Source of the DNA: Pseudomonadota bacterium
GTDB taxonomy: Bacteria; Bdellovibrionota_C; UBA2361; SZUA-149; DAOLCO01
Assembly: GCA_027487795.1 (NCBI GenBank)
Contig: JAIYCX010000057.1
Location: 1-33,355 of the forward strand
Direction: 5' to 3'
DNA length: 33,355 bases
Shown here: positions 1 through 9,036 of the stretch, in pieces
How positions within the stretch are numbered: position 1 is the stretch's first letter
Layout: every line of letters starts with the position of its first letter
The notes under the pieces: generated by a model
Database searches by the model: none
Seen by the model: only the letters and a program-made list of their open reading frames with translations
What the model was told of the DNA's origin: nothing
Program-made: the position numbers and the translations under genes

Positions 1-1688
1 CACAAGAATGACAGAATTGGTAGATAAGACTTAGTTCTATTTATAGTACTACAAGTGATCGCGGAGATTAAAGCTGCCGTAAGTATTATTTGGATTGAGG
101 AATTTAAAGCAAGACTTTCGGAAAACAATGAAATAAGCCCAGAATAAAACGTATATAGTAGTGGTTGCCAATTTCCGATAAAAGGCGTTCTAGCATAGCT
201 CCACGTATAAGTAGTGTCTGAAGTAAAAGATCCTGGAAAAAGAGCAATTAAATAAATTGAATACGCAAAACTAGAGAACATAAACAATGAAGAAAATATA
301 AGAACTTGTCTAGAATTGCTGCAGATGTAGGACTTAACTTTTTTCCAGTAGATGACAAGTCCAATAATAAAGAATGTAAGGGATACAATAAAACAAATAT
401 CAATCAAATAATTAAATAAGAATTTTCTAGCATTGATAGACTCTAAATTAGAGATGTGAATGCTATTGTTTATAATTTGCTGATCTGGAACAAGCAAATT
501 TCCATTATCCACAGAAATTCCAATCTTATTTTTTTCAGTTACCTTACTAAAGTTTAGAAATTCAACTTTTAGTCCGGTTAAATTAATATTGTAAGGGTTC
601 CAAGGTACGTAAATGCTATGCTGATTATTAGTGAAAGAATCTACAGCTGGAAGAATATAAATAAACCCATGTTCATTAAGTATTGGTGTTATATCCTTAA
701 GTAATTTACCATGCGAAGTGATTGTAATTCTACGGCTTGGGACTTTGTTCAATAAATTAATTCTAGCTGTACTTTTAAAAGGAGGAATTATAAAGGTCGA
801 AAGATCTAAACCATCTTGACTGTAAGTTTTAAGATTTTCAATGACAGTAGTTACTCCGTCTGCGATAAATGATCCCTTTACAGGTGGAGGTACTGATCCA
901 ATTTCATCCGTATCAATTACTGAGATTTCTAAATTAGAATTTTGAGGATTATTAATAGAAACTAAGAACTGATTTGACGGCTGAATTTTATAGCCCGTTT
1001 CAAGTGAGAGTAAGGCCATAGTATTTTCATACTCATTTAACTGATCGCCCTTTAGGACAAAGTGAATAGGTAAACAGCACTTAGATCCCCCTATAATAAG
1101 CAAAACTGTTGTCGCAATTCCAAAAGAACAAAAAAGCAGTTTAGTTTTAAATAAACTAGAAATATTTTTTAGCTTAATTACTAAAAGGTTAATGATTAAA
1201 GTCAGAGATAAGCCTAGCAACAAGGGGCTCAACCTAAATGAATTAATAAAAATATTAACCTTGCCTTGCAATCTCTCAAGATCTTCTTTAGAAACTATAA
1301 CTTCCTCTTTATTAGTTAGTTTTTCTAAATCCAAGTTTAAAGATTGCTTCTCTGTTCGAAGAATAGCCTGAGTAAATCTATTCTCACCGGTTAAGTGAGT
1401 GATTTTTAGTTCTTTTAGGGGCTGATTTGGTAGCAGACCAGTAATCTCTTGCTCGCTATTTATTTCGCCTTCTACCTTTTGGGAGGTCATATCTCTAGAT
1501 TGTAGGTAGTTATAACCAAATCCAGTATCATAAGCTATTCTCAACATTGACGGAGAGCTCGATTGAAAGGATAGTTGAAGTTGTATAGAATCCGCTCTAG
1601 GAAATAGAGAAGAAGCAAAAAGCAGGCACAGGCAAAATAATATAGGTATTAAAATATATCTATATTTAACTTTTCTTAAGATATTCAT
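1..1688 (-). CDS. Large polytopic membrane protein, GT-C glycosyltransferase-like (3' end cut by window edge)
   Basis: An open frame runs leftward from ATG at 1688 to the window edge without a stop, giving at least 562 residues. It begins with a signal-anchor-like hydrophobic stretch (about residues 9-27), followed by a soluble extracytoplasmic segment, then a cluster of membrane segments, a second soluble segment, and more membrane segments near the cut end. The last visible part reads FPGSFTSDTTYTW followed by NWQPLLYTFYSGL, which resembles the first-loop motif of polytopic GT-C or DUF6020-type proteins (FPG.-SDS-W, then WHPP). It starts 37 bp after the preceding membrane protein and is probably the third gene of an operon headed by a GT2. 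Inferred role: transfer of a sugar from a polyprenyl-phosphate donor outside the inner membrane. The substrate is unknown and the assignment is tentative. Confidence 0.7.
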   Translation of the reverse strand, partial: MNILRKVKYRYILIPILFCLCLLFASSLFPRADSIQLQLSFQSSSPSMLRIAYDTGFGYNYLQSRDMTSQKVEGEINSEQEITGLLPNQPLKELKITHLTGENRFTQAILRTEKQSLNLDLEKLTNKEEVIVSKEDLERLQGKVNIFINSFRLSPLLLGLSLTLIINLLVIKLKNISSLFKTKLLFCSFGIATTVLLIIGGSKCCLPIHFVLKGDQLNEYENTMALLSLETGYKIQPSNQFLVSINNPQNSNLEISVIDTDEIGSVPPPVKGSFIADGVTTVIENLKTYSQDGLDLSTFIIPPFKSTARINLLNKVPSRRITITSHGKLLKDITPILNEHGFIYILPAVDSFTNNQHSIYVPWNPYNINLTGLKVEFLNFSKVTEKNKIGISVDNGNLLVPDQQIINNSIHISNLESINARKFLFNYLIDICFIVSLTFFIIGLVIYWKKVKSYICSNSRQVLIFSSLFMFSSFAYSIYLIALFPGSFTSDTTYTWSYARTPFIGNWQPLLYTFYSGLISLFSESLALNSSIQIILTAALISAITCSTINRTKSYLPILSFL

Positions 1689-1725
1689 ATTTTTGAGCGG
1701 GAGAATCGGAACTTATTTTAGGATA

Positions 1726-4185
1726 TTATTTTTCAAACATTACATCTAAGCTCTTTCTCGGGAAAGGCAAAGGTCTTACTACAATTTCTTTAATTACCAA
1801 ATCTTTGTCATCAGAGAACAAACCAAACGAATCAAAATTCAAAACTAACTCTTTTCCGCTAAATCTAAGTGGAAAAGAAAATTCACTCTCATAAGGAGGT
1901 AGAGAGATCGGTATTGAATTCCCACCAAGATCATGGTCGTAGCTAACTATATTTCTTGTCAAACTTTTGCCAATATAATTTTCACCAAGATGATATTTAA
2001 CCTCTACTTTCCAATAAGAAGTTTCTTCTAGTGCATTATACTTTTCTCTAATAATCTTACCAAGATCAATTTCAGAACCAATATCTTTTATTACTATCGG
2101 TTCTGCATAAGAGTATTTATTAGGCCTAGAACTTCTTTTCCAAATAGTACTAGTAGAAGTTTCACTGGATGGCTCATAAAGTTCTAGAATTTTTTCATAA
2201 TATAACCAAGTCTCTTGTTGAAGCCACTTAGCATAAATTATATGAGAAGCTTTCTGAATTTGAATGTAGTTGGGAGGAGAATTAAACAAGTTTAGGTACT
2301 CGACTCGTTTTTCTTTACCGAGCGCATGAATTATATAATCGAATCTAGTGGTAGGTTTTGAATTAACAAGTTCTTCTATAAAGCCTCTATAGTCGGAGTG
2401 TAAACTTGTATCATTTGTAGTCTTAACTAGTTCAACTACCTTGTCTAAATCTTTATAGTGTCTTCCTAGGCTGGCTCTTAACTGTGGATAGTAGTTATGA
2501 TCTTTAGTAGCTATAGCCTTTTCCTTAAGATTAAAGATCTGTTGGCTCATATATATTGGAGCAAGCATTATAATTAAGTATGCAGGATAGTAGGTTACTT
2601 TTTTAAAAAAGTTAGGAGATAATTGATATATATATACGCAAGCTACAAGGTAAATCGCTCTTTCGGCACATGCATTATAAAGCACAGATGTGTAGCCTGT
2701 TTGCATCAAGAAGGAAGCAATAGCGTTGGAGACCAGTACGAATAGAATCAATCCTTGTCCTTGGTGTTTTAGTCGTTTAAAAAACAGACAAAGGAAAGTC
2801 AAGATGAATCCTATTAAAAGATAAATCAAGGAATATCCCATGGGCGCGGAAAAGAATTGAGATAAACTGGCAATAAAAGGATTCGGTGGAGCTCCAAAAA
2901 ACCATCTTTGATCAGATGCTATATCCAAGAAACTATACTTAATAATTTCTATCGGATGTCCCATCGATGTTATAAATAGAAAAGATAGATACAATACCAA
3001 AGAAATAAATAAGGCATAGAAGGCTCTGATAAATCCTTTAAATATACCTCCCTCGTTTTCTACTAGGATCCAAATAAATATCCCAAGGAGCGCTACTGGT
3101 CCCTGCTCCGTAGACCAAAGCATAACTAAAGAACCAAGAAGAGCGAAAAAAAGTAGTTGGTACAGAGGGTATTTTTTGGAGAGATTGAATGTTAGGGTTG
3201 CTAAAAGTAAAGGTAAGCTAGTTCGCAGACCAAGAGAGCTTTCAAGCGGAATGGCAAGTTGATAAAATAGACTAAAGGATATTGAAATTATGGTGGTTGC
3301 TAAAGCTAAACTTCGTGGCAAGCCTAAAGTCTTTAGGAAATAAAACCCACTTACTACAAATAAGATATACGTACCAAACTGCCTAAGGAATTCAGAAGCT
3401 AGAAAATCGCCTCCGAAGATCTTAAACAAAGGGAAAAATGCTAAAGCCTGTCCAATTCCGTGAAAACTAAAAAAATCTCTTCCCGGGAGATCACCGACAG
3501 CGAGCCTTCTAAGAGGATTCCAAAATTGAAGCGCTCCATTGAAAGGTAAACCATTAAAAAATCTTGCCATTGAATACGCATAGATGGCCCCTGCAAGTAT
3601 GACACTTACAAAACCTAGAATATAGACTCCCCTTTCCCAGCTTTGTTGACCTTCTCTCTTTCTACCAAGTAGCATCAACATTGAAGAGGCAATCAAAGAA
3701 AATACTATCGATGATATAAATCTATCAAGAAAGGAAAACCCTGGTGCGATCATTATTTTCTTAAACGGCAACTGAACTTCAGAATATAGCTGCTCTGTCC
3801 AAACTCTACCGTCGTTAGTAGAAATTTCCACTTCACCCGAAAAAGGATGGGAACCGAAATATATATAAAGAGGAGCGCTGATTTTCCCCTTCCAAGATGC
3901 AATATTTGGTTGGCTATAATAGGATATAGAATGAGAGCCACGACGATCCCAACCAGGAGTTAGTTGAATCTCCTCATAGGGAATATCTATCCCCCCAGAT
4001 CTCTGCATTGAATATAACCATACCTCAGAACCTATCCCACCAGGAGATTTATTGCCCGTAGCTTTAATGCTTATTTCTATTTCTCTCTCAGCGCTTGAGA
4101 AAATAGGTGGAATAACTACATTGCTGAAATGCAATAGTATAGAGAATAGCAGAGTATGTAGGGAGAAAAGATAAAGAGTCTTCAC
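1726..4185 (-). CDS. Polytopic membrane protein, GT-C glycosyltransferase-like
   Basis: 819 residues. An N-terminal membrane segment (about 5-25) is followed by a beta-rich soluble region (about 30-145). About ten or more hydrophobic helices follow from residue 155 to about 560, then a C-terminal soluble domain of roughly 250 residues. The first large loop after the membrane region opens contains PGRDFFSFHGIGQ, similar to the D-F-[FY]-..-G-.-G motif common in uncharacterised GT-C proteins. The layout (N-terminal soluble domain, membrane bundle, C-terminal soluble domain) is shared in part with the following gene. It lies 76 bp downstream of a GT2 that could make its polyprenyl-phosphate-sugar donor. 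That functional link is inference; no catalytic residue can be assigned with certainty. Confidence 0.75.
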   Translation of the reverse strand: MKTLYLFSLHTLLFSILLHFSNVVIPPIFSSAEREIEISIKATGNKSPGGIGSEVWLYSMQRSGGIDIPYEEIQLTPGWDRRGSHSISYYSQPNIASWKGKISAPLYIYFGSHPFSGEVEISTNDGRVWTEQLYSEVQLPFKKIMIAPGFSFLDRFISSIVFSLIASSMLMLLGRKREGQQSWERGVYILGFVSVILAGAIYAYSMARFFNGLPFNGALQFWNPLRRLAVGDLPGRDFFSFHGIGQALAFFPLFKIFGGDFLASEFLRQFGTYILFVVSGFYFLKTLGLPRSLALATTIISISFSLFYQLAIPLESSLGLRTSLPLLLATLTFNLSKKYPLYQLLFFALLGSLVMLWSTEQGPVALLGIFIWILVENEGGIFKGFIRAFYALFISLVLYLSFLFITSMGHPIEIIKYSFLDIASDQRWFFGAPPNPFIASLSQFFSAPMGYSLIYLLIGFILTFLCLFFKRLKHQGQGLILFVLVSNAIASFLMQTGYTSVLYNACAERAIYLVACVYIYQLSPNFFKKVTYYPAYLIIMLAPIYMSQQIFNLKEKAIATKDHNYYPQLRASLGRHYKDLDKVVELVKTTNDTSLHSDYRGFIEELVNSKPTTRFDYIIHALGKEKRVEYLNLFNSPPNYIQIQKASHIIYAKWLQQETWLYYEKILELYEPSSETSTSTIWKRSSRPNKYSYAEPIVIKDIGSEIDLGKIIREKYNALEETSYWKVEVKYHLGENYIGKSLTRNIVSYDHDLGGNSIPISLPPYESEFSFPLRFSGKELVLNFDSFGLFSDDKDLVIKEIVVRPLPFPRKSLDVMFEK

Positions 4186-4261
4186 GAGCCACGATAATAT
4201 AGTGAATTCTTAATCTAATATACAAAACCTACATTTTCAAGACCCACCTTGAAGAGTAGTA

Positions 4262-5083
4262 TTAAGGATTATAAGCACCCGTACAAGCTCTAAATAGAGT
4301 ATCCAACAAGTCATAAGATCCTCTGAAAAACGATATCTTAGTTGGAGCTTTTTCGCCCTTTGGATAGAGTCGTTCTGTTGGGAGTTCTTTACAATTATAT
4401 CCTAAGATCGGCGCTCGATAAGAAAGGTAACAGAGTAGTTCATAAACTTTAAAGATATCCCTAAAAGGAGCAACCCTTGGATCAAGTAACATTTTACTAC
4501 TATATGCTCTAAAACCTTGAGTAGTATCAGTCCAAAAAAACTTTGATGCAAAACTAAGAACAGGGGCATGAATTAGTCTGATTGCAATATATCTAATAAG
4601 AGGTGTATTCTCTGAGTAACCACCTTTTATAAATCTTGATGCTTGAGCAAAGTCTACTCCCTCTTCTAGAGCCTTAATAAACTTAGGAATATCTTTAGGA
4701 TTATCTTTATTGTTGCCGTCAATGGTAACGATACCTTCGTAGCCTTGATAGAGTGCATATGCATAAGCGCATCTTAGCTGAGAGCTAAGTTTTCCTGGTC
4801 CTGTTTTTAAAAGTAATCCTGTTATATTATGCTCATCTAGAAAAGATTTCTCAAGAGAGCCGTCTGTTGTTCCCCCATCTACGATAAGAATATCCAGAAG
4901 CTGAGAAATTTTAGCCTCACTCATTCTCTTTAAGAGAGTCATGATTCTTTCTCCTTCATTAATAACGGGAATAACCAGAAGGTATTTATTACTTTTCCCA
5001 TTCCAGAACTTTAGATCAGAAGTCGGGACTTGATAGTTATTCTGTTGGTTGAATGTATCGAAAGATATGTTTTGAGTGTTCAT
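4262..5083 (-). CDS. Family 2 glycosyltransferase, dolichol-phosphate-mannose-synthase-like
   Basis: 273 residues. The GT-A nucleotide-binding start is seen in LLVIPVINEGERI (about 34-46). ILIVDGGTTDGS (about 65-76) follows, then the metal-site region VTIDGNNKDNP (about 118-128), where DGN replaces the DAD of DPM1-type enzymes, and a later ASRFIKGG segment. There is no membrane anchor. Expected role: transfer of a sugar from a nucleotide sugar to a polyprenyl phosphate at the cytoplasmic face. Two large GT-C-like membrane proteins follow on the same strand, which fits a donor-synthase and transferase arrangement. No good Shine-Dalgarno sequence is visible before ATG 5083, so the start is not certain. 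The donor sugar cannot be read from the sequence. Confidence 0.85.
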   Translation of the reverse strand: MNTQNISFDTFNQQNNYQVPTSDLKFWNGKSNKYLLVIPVINEGERIMTLLKRMSEAKISQLLDILIVDGGTTDGSLEKSFLDEHNITGLLLKTGPGKLSSQLRCAYAYALYQGYEGIVTIDGNNKDNPKDIPKFIKALEEGVDFAQASRFIKGGYSENTPLIRYIAIRLIHAPVLSFASKFFWTDTTQGFRAYSSKMLLDPRVAPFRDIFKVYELLCYLSYRAPILGYNCKELPTERLYPKGEKAPTKISFFRGSYDLLDTLFRACTGAYNP

Positions 5084-5212
5084 ATTAGGATAAATTATAT
5101 TTTTATAGTTACTAGCAGGAAGAGAAGAACAATTCTAGCCTTTTCAATGATTAGCTTTTCTAATAATATTAGATATGCTGCAGACCAGTACTAATAAAGG
5201 ACCAATCTAATT

Positions 5213-6391
5213 ATGAACCACGCAAAAAGTACAATTGAAGATATTAAAAAATCTGGTCTCTACAAAACTGAAAGACAAATTTCCAGTGCTCAAGGTAATA
5301 GAATAACAGTAGGTGACAAAAAAGAAGTCTTAAATCTTTGTGCAAATAACTATCTTGGACTTTCAAATCATCCCGAAATAGTAGAAGCCGCTATAGCTGG
5401 CCTTGAAAAATGGGGCTTCGGTTTATCCTCAGTCAGATTTATTTGCGGTACTCAAGATATCCATAAAGAACTAGAGGAAAGAATATCTAATTTTCTAGGT
5501 ACCGAGGATACAATTCTTTACGCATCCTGCTTTGATGCAAACGGTGGGCTTTTTGAAACAATCCTAAACGAAGAAGATGTGGTAATCTCAGATGAGCTAA
5601 ATCATGCAAGCATTATAGATGGCATTAGATTATCAAAAGCAAAACGATTCAGATATAAAAACAATAACCCCTCTGACCTCGAAGAGAAGCTAAAAGAAGT
5701 TAATAAATTAACTCCAGTTCCTAGACAAATACTAATCGCTACAGATGGAGTTTTCTCAATGGATGGGCATGTTGCAAATCTAAAAGAAATCTCTGCTCTC
5801 GCAGAGAAATATAACGCAATGCTTATGATTGATGATTGCCATGCTGTAGGTTTTATGGGGGCTACAGGACGCGGTACCCATGAACATCATAATCTAGTCG
5901 GGAAGATTGATATAATAACAGGCACACTTGGAAAAGCTCTCGGAGGCGCACTTGGTGGCTATACAAGTGGCAAAAAAGAAATCATTGAACTTCTAAGACA
6001 GAAATCCAGACCATACCTTTTTTCAAATTCACTCCCACCAATGATAGTTGCTGCTTCCCTAAAAGCACTAGACATATTGGAGCGAAGCACTGAGCTACGT
6101 GACGAAATACATAAGAATACAAAGTTCTTCAGAGCTGAGCTTCTTAAAACAGGATTAGATATAATAGCGGGAGATCATCCAATTATACCAGTCATGCTTT
6201 ACGATGCTAATATTTCTGCAAAGTTTGCATCCCGCATGATGGATAAGGGAGTATATGTAGTAAGCTTCTCCTACCCAGTAGTTCCAAATAATATGGCAAG
6301 AATACGAACTCAAGTTTCAGCTCTACATACGATAGAAGATCTATCATTTGCTACTAATGCTTTTAAAGAAGTAAAAGAAGAGCTTTTATAA
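5213..6391 (+). CDS. kbl: Glycine C-acetyltransferase (2-amino-3-ketobutyrate CoA ligase)
   Basis: 392 residues, close to the length of E. coli Kbl. It is a PLP-dependent alpha-oxoamine synthase that converts 2-amino-3-oxobutanoate plus CoA to glycine plus acetyl-CoA in threonine breakdown. Visible signatures are NLCANNYLGLSNHP (41-54), the SSVRFICGTQDIHKELE substrate region (72-88), DELNHASIIDG (127-137), DDCHAVGFMG (207-216), and TGTLGKALGG with the PLP lysine at about 241. An AAGGA ribosome-binding site lies about 11 bp before the ATG. Threonine dehydrogenase (tdh), its usual partner, is not adjacent. A perfect palindromic terminator follows. Confidence 0.95.
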   Translation: MNHAKSTIEDIKKSGLYKTERQISSAQGNRITVGDKKEVLNLCANNYLGLSNHPEIVEAAIAGLEKWGFGLSSVRFICGTQDIHKELEERISNFLGTEDTILYASCFDANGGLFETILNEEDVVISDELNHASIIDGIRLSKAKRFRYKNNNPSDLEEKLKEVNKLTPVPRQILIATDGVFSMDGHVANLKEISALAEKYNAMLMIDDCHAVGFMGATGRGTHEHHNLVGKIDIITGTLGKALGGALGGYTSGKKEIIELLRQKSRPYLFSNSLPPMIVAASLKALDILERSTELRDEIHKNTKFFRAELLKTGLDIIAGDHPIIPVMLYDANISAKFASRMMDKGVYVVSFSYPVVPNNMARIRTQVSALHTIEDLSFATNAFKEVKEELL

Positions 6392-6403
6392 AACAGCGCA
6401 AAC

Positions 6404-6433
6404 AAAAACGGAGCCTTATAAGGCTCCGTTTTT
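6404..6433. terminator. Bidirectional Rho-independent terminator
   Basis: A perfect 30-bp palindrome has a GC-rich centre (CGGAGCC/GGCTCCG) flanked by five A on the left and five T on the right. It lies between the stop of kbl (plus) and the stop of the PEP-CTERM gene (minus), so it can end both convergent transcripts. Confidence 0.93.
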
Positions 6434-6454
6434 AATCAAAGATAGCTTAATTGA

Positions 6455-7249
6455 TTAAGCTGCCTTTCTTCTTCTAGAGATACCACCTAGAACCGCTGCA
6501 CCTAGTAAGAACATAGTGCTCGGCTCTGGAGTTTGACCTTCGATAACATCGTTACCACAAGTCATTGTCCAGTGAAGACCCAACTGATTAGTTAAAAAAG
6601 ATAAAAGACCAGCATTGCCTAAAGCGACTGCAGAAAGTGAAAATCTTAACTCATCCATTTCACCTGGAGCATCAATTATTGACCATGTTCCTGAAGCTAA
6701 AGAAGCTTGTGGAGACTGGCCGGCATTTGGATTATACTGTGTTTCTTGATCAAGTCTGTAACCAGTTCCACCGTTCAAGTACGAACTAATGATGTTAGAG
6801 TTAATCACATTATAAACATTCAGACTTCCGCTTGCACCTATCATATTTTGTCCAGTTACTGGAGCTGAAGCACCATGATTGTCTAGTACTAAAGCATATT
6901 CCCACTGCTCACCATTATTCTTATTATCGTTAACGTAAGGAGCCGGACCAAACGGATTCCATCCATTTGTACTTACAAATAGGTCACCTAATTGAATTCC
7001 CAGATAACCTACGTTATCATAAAAATTCGAGAAAATGCTTACGGTAAAACCACTTGCATTTGTTGTAACTTCCATACGATCGACTGAGTAACGACCAGGA
7101 GCACCAATAACATCTTTTCCAATATCCGCTGCTTCATTCGCTGTTGCTCCAATGTAATTATCTTGAATAACAACAGTCGTCGCTTCAGCCGAAGACAGTA
7201 TTAATGTGCTCAATAGAGCTACCATTAAATAGTTTCTTACCACTTTCAT
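6455..7249 (-). CDS. PEP-CTERM sorting-signal protein, secreted
   Basis: 264 residues from ATG 7249. An upstream in-frame GTG at 7258 is also possible, but it lies inside the AGGTGG ribosome-binding site of the ATG. There is a signal peptide (about 1-24, cut near AEA). The C-terminus is a textbook PEP-CTERM signal: TPEPSTMFLLGAAVLG, then SRRRKAA. The TCGNDVIEG segment just before it is a motif common in PEP-CTERM proteins of gamma- and betaproteobacteria. Such proteins are exported by Sec, cleaved at the PEP motif by exosortase (EpsH/XrtA), and often glycosylated and linked to extracellular polysaccharide. The exosortase itself is not in this window, but an exosortase-type O-glycosylation ligase lies at 15965-17167. 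The function of the central domain is unknown. Confidence 0.92.
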   Translation of the reverse strand: MKVVRNYLMVALLSTLILSSAEATTVVIQDNYIGATANEAADIGKDVIGAPGRYSVDRMEVTTNASGFTVSIFSNFYDNVGYLGIQLGDLFVSTNGWNPFGPAPYVNDNKNNGEQWEYALVLDNHGASAPVTGQNMIGASGSLNVYNVINSNIISSYLNGGTGYRLDQETQYNPNAGQSPQASLASGTWSIIDAPGEMDELRFSLSAVALGNAGLLSFLTNQLGLHWTMTCGNDVIEGQTPEPSTMFLLGAAVLGGISRRRKAA

Positions 7250-7403
7250 TATCACCACCTAATATGAACACTAAATTATATATTTGGCGCGATTATAATG
7301 CATTCTAGATAAGCTATGCAAACTTTAAAACGTTACTATAAATTTCAAACAGAAAGTCACGCAAACAAAACTCACAACAATTATAGACAGTTAAAGCCTC
7401 CGC

Positions 7404-7431
7404 TAAAGAAATTAAAGAAATCAGCCGAGAA
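7404..7431 (+). promoter_or_regulatory. Possible sigma-28 (FliA) promoter of cheYZ
   Basis: TAAAGAAA, 12 bp, then GCCGAGAA. This is close to the enterobacterial FliA consensus (TAAAGTTT-N11-GCCGATAA), with a spacer one base longer. It lies about 55 bp upstream of cheY, where a chemotaxis-class promoter would be expected. Assigned by eye. Confidence 0.45.
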
Positions 7432-7484
7432 AAAAGTTGGCTCTGAAGAATAAATTCACTAGTAAAACACAATTTGGGGATAAA

Positions 7485-7886
7485 ATGGGAGCGTTAGACC
7501 ACGTTGATCGTAATATGAAAATTTTAGTTGTTGATGACTTTTCGACTATGAGAAGGATCGTTAAAAATCTCTTGATGCAAATAGGCTTTGGTCACATTGA
7601 CGAAGCAGAAGATGGAAAAGTTGCACTCGGGAAATTAAAAACTAACAAGTATGACTTTGTTATATCTGATTGGAACATGCCTAACATGATGGGCATAGAC
7701 TTACTGAGATCAGTAAGAAGCGATCCCGATCTTAAGCACCTACCTTTTATGATGATCACTGCGGAATCTCAAAAAGATAACGTTCTTCAAGCTGTGCAAG
7801 CTGGAGTATCTAATTACGTAGTAAAACCATTTACCGCAGATACGCTAGAATTAAAGCTTGGGATGATCTTCAAAAATAAAAAATAG
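7485..7886 (+). CDS. cheY: Chemotaxis response regulator CheY
   Basis: 133 residues from ATG 7485, chosen over an upstream TTG at 7437 because GGGGA sits just before it and the shorter form matches the family length. It is a single receiver domain: acidic pair D17/D18 ([10 protein letters not shown]), phospho-acceptor D62 ([10 protein letters not shown]), T92, Y111 and K114 (VVKPF). It is very similar in motifs to proteobacterial flagellar CheY. Phospho-CheY binds the FliM switch and reverses motor rotation. cheZ follows 58 bp downstream and encodes its phosphatase. The other che and flagellar genes must be elsewhere. Confidence 0.95.
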   Translation: MGALDHVDRNMKILVVDDFSTMRRIVKNLLMQIGFGHIDEAEDGKVALGKLKTNKYDFVISDWNMPNMMGIDLLRSVRSDPDLKHLPFMMITAESQKDNVLQAVQAGVSNYVVKPFTADTLELKLGMIFKNKK

Positions 7887-7944
7887 ATCTACATTTTGAA
7901 ACATACTTTTTAATTTAGTTAAACTGAGAATATAAATACACTCT

Positions 7945-8733
7945 ATGAAGCATTCAAATCCAAATCTAAGCTTAATAATGGCATTGAAGAACCATATCTT
8001 CGATGAATCACTTGCAGCAAATAACGAACAAGTTACTGAATTTGCAAATTCATTAAACAATTTTTTAAGCTCACTAATAGTACAAGAATCAAGGCCAGAA
8101 GAGGAAGAAACGAATAAAACAGCTACGGCCTCACTTTGTCATGATCTTTATTCTCAAATCGGCAAACTAACAAGGAAAATACATAGCTCTCTTGATGGTT
8201 TCAATAAAGACCTTTCTCCTGGAATAGGAAAACTATTAAGCGATGATATTCCAGATACCTCTGGAAAAATAAAATATGTTATTAACCTTACTGAAGAGTC
8301 CGCAAATAAAGTTATTAACCTAGCAGAAAAGCAAATTGAAGATATCACTGCTCAACAATCTAATATTACTGAGATTATCAATAAATTAGCTGAAAATAAT
8401 CCTTCAAATGCACTAATGACAGTAGCTAATGATCTTAAAATAAATTTAGAGAATCAAAATATACTTTGCAGCTCGGTTAGAGACTCCGCAGTTCAAATTA
8501 TCACTACTCAAGAATTTCAAGATCTAAGTGGACAAGTTCTTAAAAAAGTTACTACCTTAATTGAAGAAGTAGAGTCAAACTTAGTGCAAATAGTTAAAAT
8601 GTTTAGCGAAGAAGGATATGAACCAGTAGCTAAACCAAAGAGTAACAGTGAAGAAATTAAACTAACTGGCCCAGGTGACGCTGGATGCTCTCAAGATGAA
8701 ATAAATGATCTTTTGGCTAGTTTAGGATTTTAG
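7945..8733 (+). CDS. cheZ: CheY-phosphate phosphatase CheZ
   Basis: 262 residues, longer than E. coli CheZ (214) because of extra N-terminal and linker sequence. The long helical hairpin includes DIPDTSGKIKYVINLTEESA (101-120). The catalytic helix reads EFQDLSGQVLKKV, with D193 and Q197 at the positions of the catalytic Asp143/Gln147 of E. coli. A disordered linker (about 222-248) leads to the C-terminal CheY-binding peptide SQDEINDLLASLGF, nearly the same as in E. coli. It speeds dephosphorylation of CheY-P. ATG 7945 has no strong ribosome-binding site and M12 is another possible start. It is probably co-transcribed with cheY. Confidence 0.94.
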   Translation: MKHSNPNLSLIMALKNHIFDESLAANNEQVTEFANSLNNFLSSLIVQESRPEEEETNKTATASLCHDLYSQIGKLTRKIHSSLDGFNKDLSPGIGKLLSDDIPDTSGKIKYVINLTEESANKVINLAEKQIEDITAQQSNITEIINKLAENNPSNALMTVANDLKINLENQNILCSSVRDSAVQIITTQEFQDLSGQVLKKVTTLIEEVESNLVQIVKMFSEEGYEPVAKPKSNSEEIKLTGPGDAGCSQDEINDLLASLGF

Positions 8734-8776
8734 AGAAAAAAGTTACACATTCATATAAAAAACTGTTTGCACACTC

Positions 8777-8805
8777 TTGACTTTTTCAGTCGAGATTCAT
8801 ATAAC
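8777..8805 (+). promoter_or_regulatory. Strong sigma-70 promoter with boxA-like element just downstream
   Basis: TTGACT at 8777-8782, a 17-bp spacer, then TATAAC at 8800-8805. The predicted start is about 8811. The first bases of the transcript include GCTCTTTAA (8813-8821), which matches the conserved part of the boxA antitermination element of rRNA leaders. The promoter lies after the cheZ stop and faces a region with no conventional gene. Confidence 0.7.
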
Positions 8806-8811
8806 AACACA

Positions 8812-8939
8812 CGCTCTTTAAATATTTTACATGGGTAGTAATTACAACACTCCTTTTTACTTAACTTCTAGATTCAGAAATTAAGTGTGGGGGAGTGAAT
8901 TAAAGGTTAAAAGCATAAAGGTTATGTTTAACTTTTTTT
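8812..8939 (+). ncRNA. Candidate small RNA or leader RNA, boxA to first terminator
   Basis: The predicted transcript from the 8777 promoter holds three things in order. First comes a boxA-like GCTCTTTAA. Second is a hairpin at 8859-8886 (ACTTAA, mismatch, TTCT / AGAA, mismatch, TTAAGT). Third is a terminator at 8906-8939. No open frame of useful size was seen. It could be a free-standing sRNA of about 128 nt, or the 5' part of a longer RNA reaching 9240 if the boxA promotes read-through. No known RNA family was recognised. Confidence 0.5.
8906..8939 (+). terminator. Terminator-type hairpin, AT-rich stem, T7 tail
   Basis: GTTAAA and CATAA (with a 2-nt AG bulge between them) pair with TTATG and TTTAAC across an AGG loop. 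Seven T follow at once. The stem is weak in GC, so termination may be partial. Confidence 0.6.
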
Positions 8940-8997
8940 CTCTTCTTCATTACTAAAATTTCTCGCGATACTTCAACAAAGAAAGGAGTACCAAGTT

Positions 8998-9036
8998 ATG
9001 ATTGTTCAACGACAATTCTGCGCCAATCAATATTAG
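8998..9036 (+). CDS. Micro-ORF of 12 codons (MIVQRQFCANQY)
   Basis: The ATG is preceded by AAAGGAG with a 9-bp gap, one of the best ribosome-binding sites in the window. The peptide MIVQRQFCANQY ends at TAG. Further stops in the same frame (9055-9057, 9130-9132) are also TAG. It could be a leader peptide that sets the fold of the GC-rich RNA after it. The sequence gives no proof of translation. Confidence 0.35.
   Translation: MIVQRQFCANQY

Noticed and set aside
7437..7484. TTG-started 16-residue extension of CheY
   Set aside because: CheY homologues start near the later ATG, which has GGGGA in front; the extension also lies right after the predicted promoter.
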